From JBFELU01 sp041572755 (GTDB lineage Bacteria; Actinomycetota; Acidimicrobiia; Spongiisociales; UBA11373): 64,000 nt of DNA. The notes under the pieces were generated by a model that worked only from the letters and a program-made list of their open reading frames with translations, had not been told where the DNA came from and did not search any database. Position 1 is the stretch's first letter, and each line of letters starts with the position of its first letter. This document shows, in pieces, positions 34,008-41,893 of this stretch. The stretch spans positions 1-64,000 of the forward strand of contig JBFFRY010000011.1 in the NCBI GenBank assembly GCA_041572755.1. Direction: 5' to 3'. The translations under genes were made by a program, and so were the position numbers.

Positions 34008-34963
34008 AGCAACTCCTTCAGATACGTCACCGACCGCTTCGTCGTAGCGAATCCGAGCCGGCGGTACATCGACGGGGCGTCCCAGCCGCTCTCTTCATCG
34101 ACGCCCAGCCGGGCTTTGGCGAGCCCGGCCTGCGCCCCCGCCTTCAGGCTTCGGAGGAGGAGCGCCGAAGCGAGACCGCGACGCCGCCACGAAGGCACGA
34201 CGGCGACCCTGTCGATCCACAGGCACCCGGGATCGTCCTCAGCGTCCACGGATGCCAACACCATGGCCACCACCGCACCGCCGGCAAGCGCCAGGAAGGA
34301 GAGCTCACGACGGATCGTGTCGTCGTCGACGACCATCGACCTCCAGGTGTCGGCGTCCATGGGCAGACTGCCCCAGTGGTCGGCGAAGGAGAGGTTCGAA
34401 GCCGTCCGAGCCTTCTCGTCGAGATCGGGACCCCAGGTGGTGACCGTCGTCTCGGCAGGAACGGATCGGTCGGGGATCTCCTCTGCGAGGGAACGCTCCA
34501 TTTCGACGAAGGTGCGGGCGGCGCGGAAGCCGGCTTCCTCGATGGCATGGCGTCGCCGGCTCCGGTGCTCCTCGGCGCTGATCCGGATGACTCGGGGACC
34601 CTCGGCACCCGCCAGCTGGTGACGGGCCCGTGCCTCCGCCCACTGCAGCAGGAACGAATCGAGGTCGAGGTGATCTGGGCGGGGATCGAACCACAGGATC
34701 GCTCGGGCCCCCGCCGGGGTGACCTGGACCCACGACCCGGTGACGGCGATCGCCCGGCCGTCACTGTCGATCGCCACCAGGGTGTCGTCCTCGAGTCGGT
34801 GTTGGCCCAGCCACCACTCCCAGAATTCCGGGCCGCCCACGAACTCGAGCCCCTCCGTTTCGTCGATGGCGGCGGCGAGTCGTGCCAGATCGGCGGCATC
34901 ACTCACTCGGGCCGGCCGCCAGATCACTCCGGGGATCGTTGGGGGTGCAAGCGTGGCTGTCAT
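34004..34963 (-). CDS. double GNAT acetyltransferase, mycothiol-synthase-like
   Basis: A 319-residue protein with two GNAT domains. The N-terminal one (about 10-150) is degenerate; the C-terminal one (about 170-319) has a proper acetyl-CoA loop in VAVVPSWRRRGLASALLL, then SMYRRLGFATTKR. The tandem layout recalls MshD, which completes mycothiol, but the N-terminal signature is too weak to call it MshD. ATG 34963 agrees with the divergent gene boundary. Confidence 0.75.
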   Translation of the reverse strand: MTATLAPPTIPGVIWRPARVSDAADLARLAAAIDETEGLEFVGGPEFWEWWLGQHRLEDDTLVAIDSDGRAIAVTGSWVQVTPAGARAILWFDPRPDHLDLDSFLLQWAEARARHQLAGAEGPRVIRISAEEHRSRRRHAIEEAGFRAARTFVEMERSLAEEIPDRSVPAETTVTTWGPDLDEKARTASNLSFADHWGSLPMDADTWRSMVVDDDTIRRELSFLALAGGAVVAMVLASVDAEDDPGCLWIDRVAVVPSWRRRGLASALLLRSLKAGAQAGLAKARLGVDEESGWDAPSMYRRLGFATTKRSVTYLKELL

Positions 34964-34983
34964 GGGCGGTCGGTAGGGTACCC

Positions 34984-35247
34984 ATGGTGAGGGTGCGCAC
35001 CATTGCCAAGACGGTGTTCCTCGTGCTCCTGGGTCTCGGCATCCCGGTGGCACTCGGTTACGGGCTCGCCTACTTGGTCCTGGGGGCCGGTTGGGCCAAG
35101 CTCGGCGGTGCCGCCTTGATCGCGGTGGCGGGCAGGGCCGCGGTGCTGGCCCTCGATCTCGCCTGGGGCAGGAACCCGCAGTTCTCAGACCGGCCGTGGG
35201 ATCGGCCCTGGGAGCGAGAGCACCCCTCGGGGCGACCCTCCGGCTAG
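34984..35247 (+). CDS. small membrane protein
   Basis: An 87-residue protein with two hydrophobic helices (about 10-30 and 38-60) and a polar Trp/Arg/Pro-rich C-terminus with a PWDRPWERE repeat. TAGGGT at 34974-34979 would place a leaderless start at the adjacent GTG 34987 (7-nt spacing), so that codon may be the true start. Its 3' end overlaps the copA remnant on the other strand. Confidence 0.55.
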   Translation: MVRVRTIAKTVFLVLLGLGIPVALGYGLAYLVLGAGWAKLGGAALIAVAGRAAVLALDLAWGRNPQFSDRPWDRPWEREHPSGRPSG

Positions 35248-35516
35248 GACCCAGCGGCGGAGCCTCAGGGAATTGGCGACGACCGACACGCTGGACGGCG
35301 CCATCGCCGCAGCGGCGATCATCGGGTTGAGCACTCCGGCCGCCGCCAGGGGGGCCACCTCGACCCGCGCCCCCCATCCGGCGAAGTCGGCAACGGCCGC
35401 GGCGACTCCCTCCTGCTTGGAGAGGATCCGTTCGATGAGAAACGCACGGGAGGCGCAGGTCTTGCCGTCGACGTCGGGCGTGATGCGATCGATGCTGATG
35501 CGGTCATCGATCTCAC
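35185..35516 (-). pseudogene. copA: copA copper P-type ATPase, only both ends left
   Basis: The frame starts like a CopA heavy-metal domain (DGKTCASR in place of GMTCASC, then IERILSKQEGVAAAVADFAG). After about ten residues it jumps to the last CopA membrane segment, AGVLNPMIAAAAMAPSSVSV followed by VANSLRLRRW. The whole catalytic core of some 600 residues (DKTGT, TGD, GDGIND) is missing. The second metal Cys is Arg and there is no good start codon in frame. It follows copZ directly, as a functional copA would. Confidence 0.85.
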
Positions 35517-35722
35517 TGAGCGGGCACCTCGTAGCCCTGTGATTCGATGGCCGCCACGATCTGGTCGAGGGTGGCGGGGTCGTCGAAGGACACGGCAACG
35601 GTGGCCTGGTCGATGGTCACCTCTGCCTTGGCGACTCCGGCGACGGCACCGACGGCGCCTTCGATCGACATCTTGCAGTGGTCGCAGTGGATCTCGGGAA
35701 CGGACAGGGTCAGGTCGGTCAT
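35513..35722 (-). CDS. copZ: copper chaperone CopZ
   Basis: A 69-residue heavy-metal-associated protein with the metal loop HCDHCKMSIEGAV; the CxxC is intact. It would carry Cu(I) to CopA, but the copA next to it is destroyed. ATG overlaps the csoR remnant stop (ATGA), the normal csoR-copZ-copA layout. Confidence 0.88.
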   Translation of the reverse strand: MTDLTLSVPEIHCDHCKMSIEGAVGAVAGVAKAEVTIDQATVAVSFDDPATLDQIVAAIESQGYEVPAQ

Positions 35723-36014
35723 GGCATGGCTCCTTGGTGGGATGGACCGGTCACGGCGGGGGTGTAGCGCAGGGTCTCCAGCAGTTCGTCGACGATCTCA
35801 CCGGTACCTGCCTCCTCGACGGCGTGCATCACGCAGGTTTCCACTTGGTCTTCGAGGAGGGCCCGGTTGACTTTCCCGAGGGACCCCTGGAGGGCGGAGA
35901 CCTACTGATGTCCGGGCAATACAGTTCCTCGTCGACCATGGCGATCACGGCGTCGAGGGGGCCCCGGACGGTCTTGAGGCGATTGAGCGTAGAGCGTTTG
36001 TGTCCCGGCTGCAC
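35719..36014 (-). pseudogene. csoR: csoR copper-sensing repressor with frameshift
   Basis: From GTG 36014 (strong GGAGGG site) the frame reads a CsoR N-terminus, then VDEELYCPDIS, with the first Cu-binding Cys. At 35900-35908 the DNA reads AGTAGGTC; one missing base, restoring AGTCAGGTC, gives DISQVSALQGSLGKVNRALL and continues to ETCVMHAVEEAG and the stop overlapping copZ. The His of the Cys-His-Cys site is Gln (EDQVETC). The frameshift is either real or an assembly error; without it the protein would be about 98 residues. Confidence 0.85.
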
Positions 36015-36026
36015 GGTCCCTCCTCT

Positions 36027-36043
36027 CCACCCCCGGGGGGTGG
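36027..36043. promoter_or_regulatory. CsoR-type palindrome, proximal
   Basis: CCACCCCCGGGGGGTGG, a near-perfect G/C palindrome beside the csoR ribosome-binding site. It resembles the C-rich/G-rich operators bound by CsoR. Confidence 0.45.
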
Positions 36044-36059
36044 CATCGGGGGTCAACGT

Positions 36060-36078
36060 ACCCCACCCGGGGTGGGGT
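36060..36078. promoter_or_regulatory. CsoR-type operator, distal
   Basis: ACCCCACCC-G-GGGTGGGGT is a perfect 9-1-9 palindrome, 45 nt upstream of csoR. The mycobacterial CsoR operator has the same CCCACCCC/GGGGTGGG core, so this is probably the original autoregulatory site. Confidence 0.65.
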
Positions 36079-36605
36079 GTCAGCAAGGGGTGGAGTTGCG
36101 TGGGCATCGCTGCACGTCGACTCTCACACTCACGTCCTGGCGCCGGACCGGCTGACGAGCCTGATGCGCTGGACCCATCGCTCGCTCCCGGGCCACGGCG
36201 TGCCGATCGACATCCGGCCCCATGAGATGGGGGCCGATCTGCGGACGCAACGGCGTGATCTGGTGGGCCAACCTCCTCTCCCGGTTCGACCGGGCGAGGC
36301 CCCCGGCCTCCACGCCTGGGGACGGGAGCTAGGTGTGGCTCGGCCTCACCAACGTGGCCGGCAGCCTGCTCCACTTCGAGGCGGATCCCGGGGAGCGGGA
36401 GGCTCGGGCCCGGTTGATCAGGTCGGCGCTCGTGCGGCTCGAGGGAAGGGTGATGATCGGCACGGATCACCCGGCCGGGACCGGGACGATCGAAGAGATC
36501 TTCGATCAACCGGCGACCCTCGAGGTCCCCCAGCAGGCCCGGGAAGCCCTGCTGCCGACCACCGCCGCCCGGTTCCTCGACCGCTATGGGCGGCCCCGGC
36601 CCTGA
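36077..36605 (+). pseudogene. amidohydrolase, several frameshifts and a deletion
   Basis: Three pieces of one metal-dependent hydrolase lie in two frames. HVDSHTHVLAPDRL with HEMGADLR (frame of 36077) is the N-terminal metal site; at about 36243 the frame shifts to NGVIWWANLLSRFDRARP; GLHAWGRELG (about 36300) is back in the first frame; VWLGLTNVAGSLLHFE and RVMIGTDHPAGTG (from 36333) are in the second, with part of the middle missing. A TAG at about 36331 also interrupts the second frame. The C-terminal 90-residue piece could still be translated but lacks the active site. Confidence 0.78.
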
Positions 36606-36625
36606 ATCGGCGACCGATCCCCGCC

Positions 36626-36631
36626 TAACCT
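36626..36631 (+). promoter_or_regulatory. -10-like box of the transsulfuration operon
   Basis: TAACCT ends 6 nt before ATG 36638, with no Shine-Dalgarno site. Confidence 0.4.
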
Positions 36632-36637
36632 CGCCGC

Positions 36638-37591
36638 ATGGAGATCCAACCCGATGTGATCGCCGCCGTCGGTGGCACCCCTCTGGTGCGACTGGAACGC
36701 CTCCATCCTCCCGGCAACCTGGTGGCCAAGCTCGAGTTCCTCAACCCCGGGGGATCGATCAAGGATCGGATCGCCCTGGGGATGATCGAACGGGCGGAGC
36801 GGGAGGGACTGCTCGAACCCGGGGGGACCATCGTCGAGCCGACGAGCGGCAACACCGGCGTCGGACTGGCCATGGTGGCCGCCCTGAAGGGATACCGCCT
36901 GGTGGCGGTGATGGCCGACAAGCAGAGCAAGGAAAAGCAGGACCTGCTGCTGGCCTACGGGGCCGAGGTGGTGGTATGCCCCACCGACGTCGAGCCCGAC
37001 GACCCCCGGTCCTACTACTCGGTGGCGGCCGAACTCGGATCGCAGCCCGGCGCCTTTCGGCCCGACCAGTATTCGAATCCCGCCAACCCGGAGGCGCACC
37101 GGCTCACCACCGGGCCGGAGATCTGGCATCAGACGGACGGCCAGATCGGGGTGCTGGCCGCCGGTGTCGGCACGGGAGGGACGATCACCGGCACGGCGTC
37201 GTATCTCAAGCAGCGGAACCGGGAGGTGTGGGTCGTCGGCGTCGACCCGGTCGGATCGATCTTCACCGCACCCTCGGACGACGACGTCCACCCGTATCTC
37301 ACGGAAGGCGTCGGTGAGGATTTCTGGCCGGAGACCTTCGATCCCGACGTGGTCGACGAGTATGAGAGGGTCACGGACGCCGAGGCCTTCTCCATGACCC
37401 GGCGCCTCGTGCGCGAGGAGGGGATGCTGGTCGGGGGATCGGGCGGAATGGCGGTGGAGGGGGCGCGGCGGGTCGCCCGGCGCCGACCCGACGATCTGGT
37501 GGTGGTGATCGTGCCCGATTCGGGCCGCAATTATCTGTCCAAGGTCTTCGATGACGACTGGATGAGCTCGCACGGCTTCGAGGAGGCATGA
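36638..37591 (+). CDS. cystathionine beta-synthase/cysteine synthase family enzyme
   Basis: A 317-residue fold-type II PLP enzyme. The Schiff-base Lys42 lies in LNPGGSIKDR, the substrate loop is PTSGNTGVG (about 69-76), and AGVGTGGTITG binds the PLP phosphate. It lacks the CBS regulatory domains of longer beta-synthases. Being followed by a cystathionine gamma-enzyme with a 4-nt overlap, it more likely makes cystathionine from serine and homocysteine than cysteine from O-acetylserine. Confidence 0.85.
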   Translation: MEIQPDVIAAVGGTPLVRLERLHPPGNLVAKLEFLNPGGSIKDRIALGMIERAEREGLLEPGGTIVEPTSGNTGVGLAMVAALKGYRLVAVMADKQSKEKQDLLLAYGAEVVVCPTDVEPDDPRSYYSVAAELGSQPGAFRPDQYSNPANPEAHRLTTGPEIWHQTDGQIGVLAAGVGTGGTITGTASYLKQRNREVWVVGVDPVGSIFTAPSDDDVHPYLTEGVGEDFWPETFDPDVVDEYERVTDAEAFSMTRRLVREEGMLVGGSGGMAVEGARRVARRRPDDLVVVIVPDSGRNYLSKVFDDDWMSSHGFEEA

Positions 37592-38727
37592 TGCGATTCG
37601 AGACGAAGGCGATCCACGCCGGGCAGGATCCCGACCCGACCACCGGCTCGGTGGTGGTGCCCATCTACGCCACCAGCACCTACGCCCAGCAAGCCCCGGG
37701 CGAGCACTCCGGGTACGAGTACTCCCGCACCGACAACCCGACGAGAACGGCATTGCAGGAGGCACTGGCCGCTCTGGAGGGCGCTCCCGACGGCGGGGGG
37801 TGTGTGGCAACCGCCTCCGGCATGGCGGCCACCGCTCTGGTGGGCTATCTGCTGCGACCCGGAGATCACCTGGTGATGCCCGACGACGCCTACGGCGGCA
37901 CGTTCCGTTTCTTCGCTCGCGTCCTCGGAGAGCAAGGGATCGAGTGGACGGCAGCCGACCTCACCGACCCAAGGGCACTGGAGGAGGCGATCCGGCCTGC
38001 CACCCGGCTGGTGTGGGTTGAGACTCCGACGAACCCGTTGTTGCGAGTCGTCGATCTCGATGCCGTCATCCAAACCGCCCATGCCGCAGGCGCCCTCGCC
38101 TGCGTCGACAACACCTTTGCCACGCCCTTCCTGCAACGGCCCCTGGGGCGTGGCGCCGACCTGGTGCTCCACTCGACGACCAAGTACTTGGGTGGTCACT
38201 CCGACACCGTGGGGGGAGCGCTGGTGACCGGGGATCCCGAGCTGCACGACCGGCTCCGCTTCCTCCAGAACGCCGCCGGTCCCGTCCCGGGGCCCTTCGA
38301 TGCCTACCTGGTGCTGCGGGGGCTGAAGACGCTCGGCGTCAGGATGGAGCGGCATTGCGCCAATGCGGGGGCCGTCGCCGAGTTCCTCGCCGGCGATCGC
38401 CGGGTGGCGGAGGTCCTCTACCCGGGCCTCTCCGACCACCCCCAGCACTCCATCGCCGCCGCCCAGATGGACGGGTTCGGTGGGATGGTGGCTTTCCGGC
38501 CCACCGGCGGTCGGGAGGCGGCCGAGCGGGCGGCCATCGAGACCGAGCTGTTCTTCCTGGCGGAGAGCCTCGGCGGGGTGGAGTCGCTGATCGAGGTGCC
38601 GGCGGTGATGACCCACCTGTCGGTGGTCGGCACGGACCTCGAGGTGCCCGACGATCTGGTTCGCCTGTCGGTGGGCATCGAGCACGTCGACGACCTCATC
38701 GAGGATCTCGACCGGGCCCTCGGCTGA
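37588..38727 (+). CDS. cystathionine gamma-lyase/synthase
   Basis: A 379-residue Cys/Met-metabolism PLP enzyme. Schiff-base Lys199 is in HSTTKYLGGHSD; YEYSRTDNPTR, ASGMAATALV and VETPTNPLLRV are conserved binding segments. Gamma-lyase and gamma-synthase cannot be told apart by eye; pairing with a beta-synthase favours reverse transsulfuration to cysteine. ATG 37588 overlaps the upstream stop; a second ATG follows at once. Confidence 0.86.
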   Translation: MMRFETKAIHAGQDPDPTTGSVVVPIYATSTYAQQAPGEHSGYEYSRTDNPTRTALQEALAALEGAPDGGGCVATASGMAATALVGYLLRPGDHLVMPDDAYGGTFRFFARVLGEQGIEWTAADLTDPRALEEAIRPATRLVWVETPTNPLLRVVDLDAVIQTAHAAGALACVDNTFATPFLQRPLGRGADLVLHSTTKYLGGHSDTVGGALVTGDPELHDRLRFLQNAAGPVPGPFDAYLVLRGLKTLGVRMERHCANAGAVAEFLAGDRRVAEVLYPGLSDHPQHSIAAAQMDGFGGMVAFRPTGGREAAERAAIETELFFLAESLGGVESLIEVPAVMTHLSVVGTDLEVPDDLVRLSVGIEHVDDLIEDLDRALG

Positions 38728-38728
38728 A

Positions 38729-39334
38729 TCAGGGCCGGGGCATCTCGAAACGGTCGCGGGTGGTCGTGTACCCGTCGCCGGTCATCCGGCCTACGGCCCG
38801 TAGTGCCCCGTGGTCGATCCGGGTCCCATCGAGGACCTCGGGGCGAATATGGAATCGGACGACCTCGCCGAAGACCACCGCCGCACCGGGAGGGTCTCCC
38901 ACCTCGACGATCCGGGAGACTCGACACTCCAGGTTCGCCTTGGCCTCGGCCACCATCGGTGCTTTGACGACTTCGCCGGGAACCGCGGTCAGCCCGGCGA
39001 CGGCAAACTCGTCGACGTCGGGCGGGAACTCCGCACTGGTGAGGTTCATCGCTTCGGCGAGCTCCTCGGTGACGATGTTCACGGTGAACTCGGAGGTGTC
39101 TCGGGCGTTGGCGAGGCTGTCCTTGACCCGTTGGGTGAGGCCGGGTGCGTAGAGCACGGTAGGGGGCGTCCCGGCCACCAGGTTGAAGAAGGAGTACGGG
39201 GCGAGGTTGGCGACGCCGTCCACGGAGAGGGTGCCGATCCACCCGATCGGACGGGGTACCACCAGACCGGTGAGCAGCTTGTAGCGATCGGCTCCGTCGA
39301 GCGCATCGGCGGCGAACACGGTCTTGTCGGCCAT
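38729..39334 (-). CDS. flavin reductase-like (FMN split barrel) protein
   Basis: A 201-residue FMN-binding flavoreductase-like protein: LTGLVVPRPIGWIGTLS, NLAPYSFFNLVAGTPPTV, KDSLANARDTSEFTVNIV and AMNLTSAEFPPDVDEF are the family's standard segments. It probably binds FMN; the reaction is unknown. It converges with the transsulfuration operon with a 1-nt gap. Confidence 0.85.
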   Translation of the reverse strand: MADKTVFAADALDGADRYKLLTGLVVPRPIGWIGTLSVDGVANLAPYSFFNLVAGTPPTVLYAPGLTQRVKDSLANARDTSEFTVNIVTEELAEAMNLTSAEFPPDVDEFAVAGLTAVPGEVVKAPMVAEAKANLECRVSRIVEVGDPPGAAVVFGEVVRFHIRPEVLDGTRIDHGALRAVGRMTGDGYTTTRDRFEMPRP

Positions 39335-39366
39335 CGAAGGTCAGTCTGGCACGCCGGTCGGCGCCC

Positions 39367-39732
39367 TCACCTTTGGAGCAGCCAGGCGATGCGGCGGTGA
39401 CCGGCCGCGTAGTGGAGCACGACGAGCACCCCGAAGACGATGCCGGGAAGGAGCGACCACACGAATCCGGTCATCACCGCGGCGCCGATGAGCAGATCGA
39501 GTTCGACGAGCAGCCGCATCAAGCCTGGAACGGGGACCGGGGCCTTGCCGCTCCGGCTGGGGTCCCCGGGGACGTTGAAGGTCCCCCATACGAGTGAGGC
39601 TGCCACGACGAACGCCGCGGCCAGGAGCACGCCGGCGGTGCCGCCGTCGCCGAGGGCGTACCCTCCGGCACCGTAGGCGGCGATCGCCGCCACCTCGAGG
39701 GCGGCCCTCAGGGTGAGGTTGGCTCCGCTCAC
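39367..39732 (-). CDS. DUF2568 (YrdB-like) membrane protein
   Basis: A 121-residue protein with four hydrophobic helices; ALEVAAIAAYGAGGYALG and WGTFNVPGDPSRSGKAPVPV are typical of DUF2568. Function unknown. It lies downstream of nothing obvious and ends 32 nt from the flavin reductase-like gene start. Confidence 0.78.
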   Translation of the reverse strand: MSGANLTLRAALEVAAIAAYGAGGYALGDGGTAGVLLAAAFVVAASLVWGTFNVPGDPSRSGKAPVPVPGLMRLLVELDLLIGAAVMTGFVWSLLPGIVFGVLVVLHYAAGHRRIAWLLQR

Positions 39733-39900
39733 GAGTGCCTCAAGGGGCTTCCCTGGAACGGGCCCTTCGCCGCAAGCTCCGGCGTCGGGTGGCGCGCTCG
39801 CATCACGTTCCTCTCTTGGGGCGAGGCACCCTGGCGGGGTGGGGAGGCGCTGTCAAGCGCACCCCTCGCCTTGGGGGGCCGGGAGCGGTACGGTGCGGCC

Positions 39901-40590
39901 ATGACCCGCTTCTTCACGCCGCAGCTCTTCCGGTTCATGCGGGAGCTCAATGAGAACAACGACCGCGAGTGGTTCAAGGCGAACCAGGACCGCTTCGAGG
40001 AGCACGTGAGGGGCCCGGCACTCGAATTCATCAGCGAGTTCTCAGAGCCGCTCTATGCGATCTCAGAGCACTTCACGGCCGACGCCCGCAAAGTGGGCGG
40101 ATCCCTCTTCAGGATCCAGCGAGATACCCGGTTCTCGAAGGACAAGACCCCCTACAAGACCCACGTGGGGATGCACTTCCGGCACGTCGCCACCAGAGAC
40201 GACGTGCATGCACCCGGCTTCTACCTCCACCTCGAACCGAGCGCTTCGTTCGCCGCCCTGGGACTGTGGCATCCGGCGACGGCCGATGCCAACGCCATTC
40301 GACAAGCCATCGTCGATGACCCGATTGGGTGGAAGAAGGCGGCCTACGGGAAGCGGTTTGCCGACCTCTACGGTGAACTCGAAGGGGAGTCGCTGAAGCG
40401 ACCACCGCGAGGGTTCGACCCCGAACACCCATCGATCGAGGACCTCAAGCGGAAGGACTTCATCGCCTCCACCCGTCTGCGGCAGGCGGACGTCACCTCG
40501 GTCTCATTCATCCACACCTATGGGAGGACGGTCGAGGCGGGGGCGCCCTTCATGCGGTTCCTCACCGAGGCGGTCGGGCTCCGTTTCTAG
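39901..40590 (+). CDS. DUF2461 family protein
   Basis: A 229-residue DUF2461 (TIGR02453-type) protein: FFTPQLFRFMRELNENNDRE, WFKANQDRFEEHV, RIQRDTRFSKDKTPYKTHVG and GFYLHLEP are family hallmarks. Function is unknown. TACGGT at 39889-39894 ends 6 nt before ATG, another leaderless-type start. The 3' end overlaps the convergent DUF2157 gene by 29 nt. Confidence 0.85.
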   Translation: MTRFFTPQLFRFMRELNENNDREWFKANQDRFEEHVRGPALEFISEFSEPLYAISEHFTADARKVGGSLFRIQRDTRFSKDKTPYKTHVGMHFRHVATRDDVHAPGFYLHLEPSASFAALGLWHPATADANAIRQAIVDDPIGWKKAAYGKRFADLYGELEGESLKRPPRGFDPEHPSIEDLKRKDFIASTRLRQADVTSVSFIHTYGRTVEAGAPFMRFLTEAVGLRF

Positions 40591-41623
40591 GGCCGAAGAA
40601 GCGAGTGAGCCGATCCCGACCGACGGCGATCGCTACGGCGATCATGAGGGCGCCGATGACGGCGAGGGCCACCGGCACCCCGAGGGTGTCGCCGAAGTAG
40701 CGGAGCACGCCCCAGATCACGTAGATGAAGGTGGCGGCGGCCCCCATGATCGCCATGGGTACGATCTCGAGGGGAACGCTGGCCGCCATGCAGACGACCG
40801 CCATTGCCAGCGCCGGACCCAACATCCAGCCGTACTCTCCGATGGCCACCGTGGGGGCTACCAGCGTCAGCGTGGTCCCCAATGCCATGGCCGCCCAGTC
40901 GGGTTCGATGAGCCGTCTTCGACCCAGTGCCGCCCATCCCAAGCCCAGCACCCAGAGGGCGAAGACGTGCCAGGGCAGCCGAACCGTGGCGGGGATGCTC
41001 AGTAGGCCGCCGACGACGGCGGTGATGCTCCCCCCGAAGAGGGCGAGCTGCTGCAGTGCTGTGCGGTGCCACCACCACAGCAGCAGTGCCACTGCGGTGA
41101 TCGAGACACCGACGACGAGCACCCCGTATCCCCGGGAGAGGTCGGTCTTGTCGGCCCACAACACTCCGACCGACGCGGCCAGGAAGCCGATCGAGAGAAA
41201 CCAGAGCGCACTTCTCATGCGCCCGAAGGCCGGCTCGTCGGAGTGGCGGAGCAGCCATCCACCCATGATGAGCAGTGCCGAGGCGAGCGCCAGGAGGCCG
41301 ATCCGGGTCCAGCCGGCCATGTCCTCCCAGAAGTCGCCGAACGCCACCGCCGCTCCGGCGGCGGCCAGGGCCGCCCCGGCGTAGCCGATGACCTCGGCGA
41401 CTACCGGAACGCGTCCCGTCGATCGCTCGACCGACCGTGATTCGAAGTTGCGGATGGCGGCGGCCTGGGTGTCGTCGATGAGCCCGGCGGCCACCCACCG
41501 GTCGAGTGTCGGCAGCGATGGTGCCGCCGCGGTGGAGATGCCGGGAGGCGACTCCGACCGCCGGCGCGCCTCCCAGAATCCCCACGCCGCGATGCCGATG
41601 ACCACGAGGAAGATGACGTCCAT
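40562..41623 (-). CDS. DUF2157 membrane protein
   Basis: A 353-residue integral membrane protein. An N-terminal helix is followed by a soluble segment with WVAAGLIDDTQAAAIRNFE, the DUF2157 entry motif, then about nine or ten helices. Function unknown. An AGGAGG site lies upstream of ATG 41623. Confidence 0.75.
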   Translation of the reverse strand: MDVIFLVVIGIAAWGFWEARRRSESPPGISTAAAPSLPTLDRWVAAGLIDDTQAAAIRNFESRSVERSTGRVPVVAEVIGYAGAALAAAGAAVAFGDFWEDMAGWTRIGLLALASALLIMGGWLLRHSDEPAFGRMRSALWFLSIGFLAASVGVLWADKTDLSRGYGVLVVGVSITAVALLLWWWHRTALQQLALFGGSITAVVGGLLSIPATVRLPWHVFALWVLGLGWAALGRRRLIEPDWAAMALGTTLTLVAPTVAIGEYGWMLGPALAMAVVCMAASVPLEIVPMAIMGAAATFIYVIWGVLRYFGDTLGVPVALAVIGALMIAVAIAVGRDRLTRFFGPRNGARPPR

Positions 41624-41689
41624 GCCGGCCTCCTGGCTGGAGCCGACACCCGCGGTGCCGGCCCACGGGTTCTCGACTCAGCGTACTCC

Positions 41690-41887
41690 TCAGGGACGGG
41701 TGCGTTGCAGCACCACGGCGTAGATGGTGTCGTCGGGGTCGATCATGTCGGCGACCGCCCAGCCGTGGGGTGCCACGACCGCCTCCAACCCATCTCGAGA
41801 GGTGAGGAGAAGGTCCAACCGGTCCGATGGCAGATCCCGCGGATTCGGCGAGGCAGAGTTCCGCCCTGTTCGAGTGGTGCGGGTTGG
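41690..41887 (-). pseudogene. C-terminal remnant of a SAM methyltransferase (probable)
   Basis: In the frame of cbiO but after its TAG stop, the DNA codes for RDLPSDRLDLLLTSRDGLEA followed by VVAPHGWAVADMIDPDDTIY and AVVLQRTRP, then TGA. This resembles the last strand and tail of a class I methyltransferase. No start codon, SAM-binding motif I or other core exists in the gap, so only the C-terminus remains. Confidence 0.5.
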
Positions 41888-41893
41888 GAATCT

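Noticed and set aside
32442..34622. 726-codon open frame on the + strand
   Set aside because: It lies opposite a well-formed lipoprotein and a double GNAT gene; its translation is low-complexity and shows no domain. Long antisense frames are expected at this GC content.
35719..36014. The TGA/shift in csoR as selenocysteine or programmed frameshift
   Set aside because: No in-frame TGA at a redox Cys; the lost base occurs without a slippery run, so a simple deletion or sequencing error is likelier.
36333..36605. Separate 90-residue gene
   Set aside because: It is clearly the C-terminal end of an amidohydrolase whose earlier parts lie just upstream in other frames.
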